14,391 nucleotides of DNA from Candidatus Latescibacter anaerobius SCGC AAA252-E07 (lineage in GTDB: Bacteria > Latescibacterota > Latescibacteria > Latescibacterales > Latescibacteraceae): contig AQSL01000100.1 of assembly GCA_000403035.1 (NCBI GenBank), forward strand, positions 1-14,391, given 5' to 3'. A program made the position numbers and the translations under genes. The notes beneath the pieces are model-generated. The model was given only the letters and a program-made list of their open reading frames with translations. It had not been told where the DNA came from and searched no databases. Of the stretch, positions 1 to 6,045 are shown one piece after another. Position 1 is the stretch's first letter. Each line of letters starts with the position of its first letter.

Positions 1-3
1 CCC

Positions 4-32
4 TTGACAGCTTAAATCCTAAACCTTATAGT
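4..32 (+). promoter_or_regulatory. Candidate sigma70-type promoter facing right
   Basis: A perfect TTGACA -35 box (4-9) is separated by 17 bases from a TATAGT -10 box (27-32), which matches consensus in five of six positions. It points rightwards, against all annotated genes, and would begin an RNA near base 39 that runs towards the 3' end of the cyclic-nucleotide-binding gene. No convincing protein gene follows on that strand: the best is a 25-codon frame at 94-171. It could drive a small or antisense RNA, or be a chance match in AT-rich DNA. Confidence 0.35.
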
Positions 33-231
33 TTTTCACAACGCTTTTAAAAATAATATAATTACCGCAGGGGAAACAAAGAGTACCGTGAAAATGAAAT
101 GGTTAGATTATTTCACGTTGAAAAAATTTTTTTATGCAAACATGTTTTCAATACTTCTTTCTCTTCAATAACAATGTATTCTATGATACAACCGAATTCT
201 GATGTATGAAAAGTGCGACCTTTATACATAT

Positions 232-259
232 AAAAAAACGGTGAACCTTGATTTAACCG
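232..259 (-). terminator. Probable intrinsic terminator of the channel/CNBD operon
   Basis: Read on the minus strand, CGGTTAA and TTCACCG form an imperfect hairpin (four base pairs, one mismatch, two base pairs, seven-base loop) that is followed directly by seven Ts (complement of 232-238). The hairpin starts in the last codons of the cyclic-nucleotide-binding gene and includes its TAA stop. The stem is short, so termination may be partial. Confidence 0.5.
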
Positions 260-762
260 GAAAGTGCGAGAGAAAGAGCGGTGGTGAGTTTTACGACATC
301 ATCGTTTGTCTTACGGAGATAATCTGATAATATGAGAGCAACATTTGTGACAATTATATAGCCGATTCTCGGATATTCATTACATAATTTCAAGAAATCT
401 TCCGCTACAATGACTAAAAGCTGGCATTTTGTCACGGCTTTTACGGTAGCGGAACGTTCCCCCTTGCCGAAAAGGGCAAGCTCGCCAAAATAACAGTGAT
501 CATCTGCGGTAAGCCTTATAAACGATCTTTCCTTCGAACCAAAATCATGTTTCGAGGTAACGATAGTAAGTGTTTTGTAAACTTCCACCGTACCATCTTC
601 AAGGAGGAACAGTTCAACACCTGTATCGCCCTCACGGATGATAATTGCACCGGTATCAAGTTCGGTTCTTGTTATAATATTTGCCACACGTTTCAGTTCA
701 TCATCGGAAAGTCCCTTGAAAAGTTTATAATCCGATATTTTTTTATAATTGACAATACTCAT
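253..762 (-). CDS. Stand-alone cyclic-nucleotide-binding domain protein
   Basis: A 169-residue soluble protein consisting of essentially one CRP/PKA-type cyclic-nucleotide-binding beta-roll. The segment REGDTGVELFLLEDGTVEVYK (about 43-63) is the usual early strand and turn pattern. The phosphate-binding cassette FGELALFGKGERSATV (92-107) keeps the ribose-contacting Glu94 and the phosphate-contacting Arg103, so binding of cAMP or cGMP is plausible. A longer than usual loop lies at about 64-90. Only about 30 residues follow the domain and there is no helix-turn-helix, so it is not a CRP-type transcription factor. It starts two bases after the stop of the RCK potassium channel gene and has an excellent Shine-Dalgarno site, so it is most likely a separate sensor subunit or regulator of that channel. 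The channel link is inferred from gene order; the domain call is secure. Confidence 0.88.
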   Translation of the reverse strand: MSIVNYKKISDYKLFKGLSDDELKRVANIITRTELDTGAIIIREGDTGVELFLLEDGTVEVYKTLTIVTSKHDFGSKERSFIRLTADDHCYFGELALFGKGERSATVKAVTKCQLLVIVAEDFLKLCNEYPRIGYIIVTNVALILSDYLRKTNDDVVKLTTALSLALSG

Positions 763-764
763 AA

Positions 765-1958
765 CTATGCCTCCTCTTTTGAAGGTGTGAGAACAATAGC
801 ATAGTCGTAATCGCTAATTGTATAATTTTTTCCGGGATTGATTTTCACCGTATATCTTCCCTTGGATTCAATCTCAAGACTCCGTCCCGCTTCGTCAAAT
901 TTCCGCCGTATGAACGCATCGATAGCGCTTGTTTCAGCGGTAAGTACATTTTCCATATTAAACGATTGTTTCTCGGTAATAATACCGATGAGCAGCTGTC
1001 CAAATCGTTCAATAAATTCATTCACCGCAAAAACGAACGTTTTCCCGATAATATCTCGCGGCATACTGAGCCGCTGGATATCCGATCCTTCCTTAATTAT
1101 TATATCCCGTAACGCCTGGGGGATTCCGGGAGACATAACCGCATTTGCAAGGAGAAAACCGCTGAATTCTCCGGAAACAATCACCTGGTCAACTCCGGCA
1201 CGTTTGAGATGAGGCACGCTTGAAGAATCAAGGACCTCAGCACACACTTCCAATTCTTTTATTATTGATTTAATGGTCAGAACAGCAAGGAGAGTCCTGT
1301 CATCAGGTTTAGAGGTGCATTCAGGACCGGGATCGGCAAGAATAATTACCGAAGCGGCTTCCGCAATCGATGCTCTTAATAAGGTAGATTCGGAAGTATA
1401 ATCACCATACACAAAATGGAACTTGATTTCGGGAAACCGTTCGGTGAGATCGGATATTTCGGATTCAGGCTGGGAATTAATAAGAACAATATCCGGTATT
1501 GTTATATTTACAGAGGTTTTCATCCCCTGAATAACACTTTCAATTTTGTCATTAAATCCACAAATTACAATATGATTATCTAATTCAATCTTTTTCAATC
1601 CCATACCCTCCCTTATACGAGTGGCGGTAAAAATTGATGCAAAGGTTGCGGTCATGAAACTCATCAGCAGAACGCCGATCACAATAAGAAAAATTGCAAG
1701 TATTTTTGAAATTATATTATGAACCGTTATGTCTCCATAGCCTACTGTGCTTATCGTAACGACCGCCCAGTACAAAACATCAAGTACTGATTTGAACGGT
1801 TCATTGGTTTCTTTTTCCAACAGGCTGATAATAGTTACCGTTATTACAATAAATAGTACTAAGGCAATAACTAACCTGAAACGCCTGTTTCGGTATATTG
1901 AGCGCAGCAGATGTTCAATTTTATATTTTACGAACAAACTGCGAATATGATGAATCAT
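765..1958 (-). CDS. MthK-like two-helix potassium channel with RCK domain
   Basis: A 397-residue membrane protein. Residues 28-47 form a first transmembrane helix, 57-70 the pore helix, TVGYGD (71-76) the K+ selectivity filter, and 84-108 the second helix, with Gly95 at the hinge position seen in MthK. A cytoplasmic RCK (TrkA-N) domain follows from about 128; its first strand reads VICGFND, closer to MthK's VICGWSE than to the NAD-binding GxGxxG. A TrkA-C-like lobe occupies about 291-393 and is interrupted by roughly 37 extra residues (331-367). Of the three MthK Ca2+ ligands D184, E210 and E212, only the E210 counterpart (Glu241) seems kept; L207 and L243 fall at the others. The function should be K+ conduction gated by a cytosolic ligand. 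The start has GGGAG seven bases upstream. It forms a two-gene unit with the following CNBD gene. Confidence 0.9.
   Translation of the reverse strand: MIHHIRSLFVKYKIEHLLRSIYRNRRFRLVIALVLFIVITVTIISLLEKETNEPFKSVLDVLYWAVVTISTVGYGDITVHNIISKILAIFLIVIGVLLMSFMTATFASIFTATRIREGMGLKKIELDNHIVICGFNDKIESVIQGMKTSVNITIPDIVLINSQPESEISDLTERFPEIKFHFVYGDYTSESTLLRASIAEAASVIILADPGPECTSKPDDRTLLAVLTIKSIIKELEVCAEVLDSSSVPHLKRAGVDQVIVSGEFSGFLLANAVMSPGIPQALRDIIIKEGSDIQRLSMPRDIIGKTFVFAVNEFIERFGQLLIGIITEKQSFNMENVLTAETSAIDAFIRRKFDEAGRSLEIESKGRYTVKINPGKNYTISDYDYAIVLTPSKEEA
770..776 (-). promoter_or_regulatory. Strong ribosome binding site inside the channel's last codons
   Basis: On the minus strand GAGGAGG ends seven bases before the ATG of the cyclic-nucleotide-binding gene. 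These same bases are the final Glu-Glu and Ala codons of the channel gene. The ribosome finishing the channel therefore sits on the start signal of the next gene, which favours translational coupling. Confidence 0.75.
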
Positions 1959-1988
1959 TCCATCTCCCTATTATGGAAAGTTAAAATA

Positions 1989-2017
1989 ATAGTAGGTCGG
2001 AAGTTCATGTTTGTCAA
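1989..2017 (-). promoter_or_regulatory. Candidate promoter of the channel/CNBD operon
   Basis: On the minus strand a perfect TTGACA -35 box (complement of 2012-2017) is followed after 17 bases by TACTAT (complement of 1989-1994), four of six matches to the -10 consensus. The predicted start of transcription is near 1982, giving a leader of about 24 bases before the channel ATG at 1958. The remaining intergenic stretch up to 2208 is AT-rich and shows no gene; I see no clear terminator for rluD in it. Confidence 0.55.
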
Positions 2018-2208
2018 GAGGAAAGGCGTAAATATCAAAATATTATTTATTCAAAATTATGTATTAAAGAGCTAATATAAGAGGTTTTTTAATAAAACGT
2101 AGCAAATAAAATGTAATAATTATAATCGGTTTACATAATCTGTTAATGAGTACTTTTTATTATTCGTGCATTCCTTTCATATCGAGAACCCTTGCTTGCA
2201 ACCTGTTT

Positions 2209-3189
2209 TTACCTCACCTCCAGCCCTCTCATAAGCTCACAGAGATCATCGGGAAACAGAGCATTGAACGAAAGCTCCTCACCGGTAATAGGATGATTGA
2301 ATGCAAGTTTCTCAGCATGTAATGCCTGACGGTCGAGATGTTTCAGAAGGTTCCTGGCTATTTCACGGATTTCGGGACAAAATCCCTTGAGAAGCTTCTC
2401 ACGTCCACCGTACATGTGATCACCGAAAACAGGATGTCCCTTATAAGCGAGGTGAACTCTAATCTGGTGAGTTCGACCGGTTTCAAGACGGATAACGAGC
2501 CGTGACAGAAACTCGTAGCTTTCAATAATTTCATAATGGGTAACAGCCGGTTTACCGCCTTCGATTACAGCCCGAAGCGTCCCGGTACGGGGGTGCCTTC
2601 CCATCGGAGCATCAATTGTGCCGGATGAAGGAAAAGGATGACCCCAGACAAAAGCGGTGTACAATTTTTTCACTTCATGTTCATGAATCATCCGGGAAAG
2701 AATTGCGTGAGATTCATGAGTAAGGGCTGCAACAATAAGTCCGGAAGTATCCTTATCCAGACGGTGAACAATACCCGGCCTCATTGATTCCCCCACACCT
2801 TTCACGGTTTTACAGTGATAAAGAAGCGCCGAAGCGAGCGTTCCTCTCATATTGCCGCGGCCGGGATGAACGACCATTCCTGCGGGTTTGTTTATTACGA
2901 TGATATGCCTGTCCTGAAAGATTATGTCGAGAGGTATATTTTCGGGGAGAAAATCCGGCTCATCTTCCTGATGAATTGTGATTTCGATGCTATCGCCCGT
3001 TTCCACAGGGTAGGAAGGTTTTTGTACAACAGTACCATTTACCGACGTATTGCCATCGTTAATGATTTTTTTTATGTGAGACCGTGATAATCCCGAACGG
3101 GCTGCAAGAAAAACATCAAGCCGTGTCCCGGCTTTATCAGCCTGTACCATAAAGGTATACGCGCGGACATCACCAATTTGGCTGCTCAT
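2209..3189 (-). CDS. rluD: RluD-type 23S rRNA pseudouridine synthase
   Basis: A 326-residue pseudouridine synthase of the RluA/RluD family. Residues 22-68 form an S4 RNA-binding domain (TRLDVFLAAR, then SRSHIKKIINDG and SVNG). The catalytic domain has INKPAGMVVHPG at 99-110 and the signature HRLDKDTSG at 142-150, with Asp145 as the nucleophile. RTHQIRVHLAYKGHPVFGD (about 243-261) is the usual late motif. RluD modifies U1911, U1915 and U1917 in helix 69 of 23S rRNA in E. coli; the S4 domain and length match RluD better than RluA, but the exact target cannot be read from sequence. The start ATG is three bases after the lspA stop, so it is probably co-transcribed with lspA and the DksA-like gene. 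Confidence 0.93.
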   Translation of the reverse strand: MSSQIGDVRAYTFMVQADKAGTRLDVFLAARSGLSRSHIKKIINDGNTSVNGTVVQKPSYPVETGDSIEITIHQEDEPDFLPENIPLDIIFQDRHIIVINKPAGMVVHPGRGNMRGTLASALLYHCKTVKGVGESMRPGIVHRLDKDTSGLIVAALTHESHAILSRMIHEHEVKKLYTAFVWGHPFPSSGTIDAPMGRHPRTGTLRAVIEGGKPAVTHYEIIESYEFLSRLVIRLETGRTHQIRVHLAYKGHPVFGDHMYGGREKLLKGFCPEIREIARNLLKHLDRQALHAEKLAFNHPITGEELSFNALFPDDLCELMRGLEVR

Positions 3190-3192
3190 TTT

Positions 3193-3690
3193 TTAATCGG
3201 AAGCGTTAGGTATGGAATCATTCCTTTGAGAATCTTTAAATGACACAACATAAATCAATATAAACATTCCAATCGTAACATACGTATCGGCAAGATTATA
3301 TACAGGCCAGCGATACCTGCCCAGGCCCATATCAATAAAATCAATGACTTCTTTCATTCTTATACGGTCGATAAGATTACCGATTGCCCCGCCGAGAATC
3401 ATTACCATTGCAATCTTGCCAAGTTCATTCTCCGATGCAATTTTCCCCTTCAGGAAGAGAATGAATAAAATGATTATTATAATTGTTGTAACGGCTAACA
3501 TAAAGAGAGGATGGCCAAAAGAAAGGCCAAAAGCTATTCCGGGGTTTTTTATATATCGCAGATAAAGAATGTTTTTTATTAAACTTACCGATTCATTAAG
3601 ATCAAATTTTGTATGTATAATAAGCTTTGAGACCTGATCCGTGACGATGGTAAATAAAAATAATGCGATCAGCACATATTTATGTTTCAC
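3193..3690 (-). CDS. lspA: Lipoprotein signal peptidase (signal peptidase II)
   Basis: A 165-residue inner-membrane aspartyl protease that removes the signal peptide from diacylglyceryl-modified prolipoproteins. Four hydrophobic segments are visible (about 5-23, 62-80, 93-108, 131-151). The family motifs are DQVSK (18-22), NPGIAFG (49-55), GGAIGNLIDR (100-109), VIDFID (115-120) and YNLADTYVTIG (131-141). Spacing to known enzymes points to Asp117 and Asp135 as the catalytic pair. It begins with GTG: the sequence TAGTG makes the G of the preceding gene's stop the first base of this start, so the two genes overlap by one base, and GGGGA lies five bases upstream. Neighbours DksA-like and rluD form a tight cluster seen in many bacteria. 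Confidence 0.95.
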   Translation of the reverse strand: MKHKYVLIALFLFTIVTDQVSKLIIHTKFDLNESVSLIKNILYLRYIKNPGIAFGLSFGHPLFMLAVTTIIIIILFILFLKGKIASENELGKIAMVMILGGAIGNLIDRIRMKEVIDFIDMGLGRYRWPVYNLADTYVTIGMFILIYVVSFKDSQRNDSIPNASD

Positions 3691-4073
3691 TACATTCCCC
3701 GTTTTTTCTTCTCTTCGGAATTCTTACATTTAATACATTGAGTTGCATGAGGAACAGCTTCAAGTCGTTGCTTATTAATATCATTTCCGCAGCTACGGCA
3801 CTTGCCATACGTTCCTTTTTCAATTCTATCGAGAGCTTCGTTGAGATGATGCAGGTATCTTCCCTCTCTCGATGCGAACGTAAATGCCATTTCACGTTCC
3901 ATGGTGTCAGAACCCTGATCAGCCATATGAAATGAATACGAGGAAAGATCTCCTGACTGATCCTTTGTTGTTGAACTCATCGAAGATTCTTCAAGATACC
4001 CAAGCTCAATAAGAAGTTCCTCTTTTTTCTTCAATAGTAAAACTTTATATTGTTGCAATTCTTTTTTATTCAT
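3690..4073 (-). CDS. DksA/TraR family zinc-finger protein
   Basis: A 127-residue protein with an N-terminal lysine-rich helix (1-30), a second helix (about 56-87) forming the coiled coil, and a C-terminal four-cysteine zinc finger. The cysteines are C92, C95, C113 and C116 (CxxC, 17 residues, CxxC). The segment DTMEREMAFTFASREGRYL is typical of the family. DksA proteins enter the RNA polymerase secondary channel and tune transcription, often with ppGpp. The coiled-coil tip here reads DQGSDT rather than the DxxDxA of E. coli DksA, so the DksA-like effect on RNA polymerase is uncertain and a TraR/DksA-like annotation is safer than dksA. The ATG has AAGGA about ten bases upstream. It leads the lspA-rluD cluster. 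Confidence 0.88.
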   Translation of the reverse strand: MNKKELQQYKVLLLKKKEELLIELGYLEESSMSSTTKDQSGDLSSYSFHMADQGSDTMEREMAFTFASREGRYLHHLNEALDRIEKGTYGKCRSCGNDINKQRLEAVPHATQCIKCKNSEEKKKRGM

Positions 4074-4145
4074 ATCTATTATCCTTCCCTGATTTTTTTC
4101 ACTATTATTTCATGTACTATTTAAAAAAACAAGAAATAATTAAGT

Positions 4146-4173
4146 ATAATACTATTTGAAAAAAAGAAGACAA
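4146..4173 (-). promoter_or_regulatory. Candidate promoter for the DksA-like/lspA/rluD cluster
   Basis: On the minus strand TTGTCT (complement of 4168-4173) and TATTAT (complement of 4146-4151) are 16 bases apart, matching consensus in four and five of six positions. Transcription would start near 4139, about 66 bases before the ATG at 4073. The region is very AT-rich, which raises the chance of a spurious match. Confidence 0.4.
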
Positions 4174-4180
4174 GTAATTT

Positions 4181-5002
4181 TTATAATTTATCTATAACAT
4201 AATTAACTAAACCGGTTAATGCCGGCTCTGCGGTTTCGCACGTTTTTATTATTTCATGTATATCCACCGGTTCAAGACTATCAGGCAGACACATATCCGA
4301 TATTATGGTTAAACCAAGAACCTCCATTCCCATTTGAACGGCTACTATTGTTTCCGGTACCGTTGACATACCGACCATATCGGCGCCAATCATTTTCATA
4401 AATCTATATTCGGCACGGGTCTCAAGTGATGGCCCGGCAACAGCTAAATAGACACCCTCCTTCAAGGTAATGTCGTTCGCAACCGCTGCTTCTTTTGCCA
4501 GCGTTGCCAGACGTTTTGAATAGGGTTCACTCATGTCAGGAAAACGTGTCCCCAGTTCCTGTTCATTTACTCCGATGAGCGGGTTATCACCCAGAAAGTT
4601 TATATGATCTTTAATTAATACCAAGTCACCTTTATTATAATCAGGATTCATTCCTCCGGCAGCATTTGAGATTATCAGCGCCGAAGCGCCAAGATACCTC
4701 ATAACGCGTATGGGGAATGTAATTTCTTGCATCGAAAAACCCTCATAATAGTGAAAACGTCCCTGCATTGCAACAACTTTTTGTCCCGAGAGCGTTCCGA
4801 TAATCAGTCTGCCTTCATGAAATTCAACTGTCGATGACCTGAATCCGGGAATTTCGCCGTATGGTATAATTTCATCAGTTTCAATTTCTTTTGCAAGTGC
4901 TCCCAGACCGGTTCCCAGAACAATACCAACGCTGGGGACAATCTTCGTTCTGGATCGGATATATTCACCTGCCGTATTCATCATTTCCACAATACTGTTC
5001 AT
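4181..5002 (-). CDS. Purine nucleoside phosphorylase, trimeric (NP-II) type
   Basis: A 273-residue enzyme that splits purine nucleosides with phosphate into base and ribose-1-phosphate, for purine salvage. The family landmarks are GTGLG (30-34), GRFHYYEG (81-88, His84 for phosphate/ribose), SNAAGG (112-117), AGPSLETRAE (189-198) and GADMVGMSTVPE (206-217). Glu194 matches human PNP Glu201 and Met212 matches Met219. The base-recognising Asn243 of the human enzyme is replaced by Asp236 (IISDMCLPD), a change linked to acceptance of 6-aminopurines in an engineered human enzyme and similar to the Asp of MTA phosphorylase. Base preference is therefore open. GGAAAGG precedes the ATG, which lies two bases after the yggU stop. 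A methylthioadenosine or methylthioinosine role is possible but not shown. Confidence 0.9.
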   Translation of the reverse strand: MNSIVEMMNTAGEYIRSRTKIVPSVGIVLGTGLGALAKEIETDEIIPYGEIPGFRSSTVEFHEGRLIIGTLSGQKVVAMQGRFHYYEGFSMQEITFPIRVMRYLGASALIISNAAGGMNPDYNKGDLVLIKDHINFLGDNPLIGVNEQELGTRFPDMSEPYSKRLATLAKEAAVANDITLKEGVYLAVAGPSLETRAEYRFMKMIGADMVGMSTVPETIVAVQMGMEVLGLTIISDMCLPDSLEPVDIHEIIKTCETAEPALTGLVNYVIDKL

Positions 5003-5004
5003 TC

Positions 5005-5262
5005 TTACCTTTCCATAAGCTTCACTATCTTTTTTTCATCGCAGTCAATTTCTAACGTCTTATTTCTTGATTTAATCCCGCTTACAATCCGCACTTTTGA
5101 TTTAGATACGCCAACAGTACCGGAAATAAATTTTATTAGCTTCTTATTTGCCGAGTTATTAACCGGGGGTGCCTGTACCTTAACCTTATAAACGCCATTA
5201 TCATTTCGACCGGTAATTTCATTACGAGACGCATTAGGAATAATCTGAACTTTTATTTTCAT
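5005..5262 (-). CDS. YggU/DUF167 family protein
   Basis: An 85-residue protein of the DUF167 (YggU) family, whose molecular role is unknown. Conserved elements are PNASRNEI (9-16), VQAPPVNNSANKKLIKFIS (29-47) and the late VRIVSGIKSRNKTLEI (57-72), covering the whole small alpha/beta fold. Its length is normal for the family. It lies 22 bases after divIVA and two bases before the PNP gene. The yggS-to-yggU neighbourhood is widespread and is the main hint that these small proteins work together. No clear Shine-Dalgarno site precedes the ATG, so translation may depend on divIVA. Confidence 0.88.
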   Translation of the reverse strand: MKIKVQIIPNASRNEITGRNDNGVYKVKVQAPPVNNSANKKLIKFISGTVGVSKSKVRIVSGIKSRNKTLEIDCDEKKIVKLMER

Positions 5263-5284
5263 TCAATCGTATAACTTTATTTTT

Positions 5285-5884
5285 TTACTCCGGAATCGTA
5301 TTGTCTTCGGAGATAGTATTATTACGGTCGAATATACTTTCCGACTCATTGTCTTTCGAAGCTGACAAATCCTTTTCATTTTCTGAGGTTATTTCATCCT
5401 TAAAAACCGATTTAATATTTTCAAAACGCTCTTCTTCATGAAAAGATACGTTTTCAAAGGTTTCCAGTTGTGAATTTATCAGAGCTTTTATTCTGGAAAG
5501 ATAGGTATCTTTTTGAATCTTTAATTCATTAATTGTATTCTGCAACCGAGTAAAAACTTTCCGTCCTTCCTCAATAAAAGTAGCAGCTTTCACTTCGGCT
5601 TCACGGATAATCATCTCAGCCTGTTTTTTTGCGGTTTTTACCGTTTCTTCACGGGCGCGTTCGGCCGACAGAAGTGTCTCCTGCAATGTACTCTCGATAT
5701 CATGGTATTTCTTAAGCTGAACATCGGTGGTTCTTACTTTCTCATTGAGTACCGCGTTTTCCCGAATTAGATTTTCATATTCCATGGATACCAAATCAAG
5801 AAATGCCGTAACTTCATCGACATCAAACCCTCTCAACGATTTTTTGAATTCATGCTTGCGAATATCAAGCGGTGAAATGTTCAC
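5285..5884 (-). CDS. DivIVA domain protein
   Basis: A 199-residue cytoplasmic protein that starts with the DivIVA membrane-binding motif: ISPLDIRKHEFKKSLRGFD (3-21) followed by DVDEVTAFLDLV. A long coiled coil covers about 30-135, and the tail from about 150 is acidic and Ser/Asn-rich with no recognised fold. DivIVA proteins bind curved membrane at poles and septa and place division or envelope machinery; in Gram-positives the gene follows ylmE-ylmF-ylmG-ylmH. Here it follows the ylmE homologue yggS, but ylmF/sepF and ylmG are absent. The start is GTG, chosen because GGGGG lies six bases upstream and the motif begins at once. The client in this organism is unknown. Confidence 0.88.
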   Translation of the reverse strand: MNISPLDIRKHEFKKSLRGFDVDEVTAFLDLVSMEYENLIRENAVLNEKVRTTDVQLKKYHDIESTLQETLLSAERAREETVKTAKKQAEMIIREAEVKAATFIEEGRKVFTRLQNTINELKIQKDTYLSRIKALINSQLETFENVSFHEEERFENIKSVFKDEITSENEKDLSASKDNESESIFDRNNTISEDNTIPE

Positions 5885-5899
5885 TGTTACCCCCTTATT

Positions 5900-5995
5900 T
5901 TATATCCGAAACATACTATTTTTTCTTTTCAGATTACTATCTTCATTACATTTTTTACAACGATGTTTCATTATCATTTTAACCGCAGAAATCAT
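5900..5995 (-). CDS. Possible tiny ORF with a CxxC motif
   Basis: The 161-base gap between yggS and divIVA holds a 31-codon frame whose product begins MISAVKMIMKHRCKKCNED and is basic overall. It ends just before the ribosome binding site of divIVA. The RCKKC segment gives one CxxC pair, not enough for a full zinc site in one chain. No good Shine-Dalgarno site precedes the ATG, and I recognise no family. It may be chance; it sits where ylmG/yggT is found in many genomes, but it is not a membrane protein and is not a remnant of that gene. Confidence 0.2.
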   Translation of the reverse strand: MISAVKMIMKHRCKKCNEDSNLKRKNSMFRI

Positions 5996-6045
5996 ATTTC
6001 ATTCATAAAGAAACTATTTTCCTTCCGCAGACTCGGCAAATTCGG

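Noticed and set aside
63..78. Exact 16-base match TACCGCAGGGGAAACA to glyA at 8573-8588, suggesting a glyA fragment at the left edge
   Set aside because: The glyA copy encodes VSPAV within the conserved ENYVSPAVLEA motif, but bases around 63-78 in the same frame give unrelated residues (TVLF before, IIL after). The match does not extend on either side, so it is best taken as chance.
94..171. 25-codon plus-strand frame after the left-edge promoter
   Set aside because: Too short, without a good ribosome binding site or recognisable motif; part of the frame is an A6T7 tract. Kept only as context for the promoter finding.
496..804. 102-codon plus-strand frame opposite the CNBD gene
   Set aside because: It is antisense to a clear cyclic-nucleotide-binding domain and runs across the two-gene junction; no family features.
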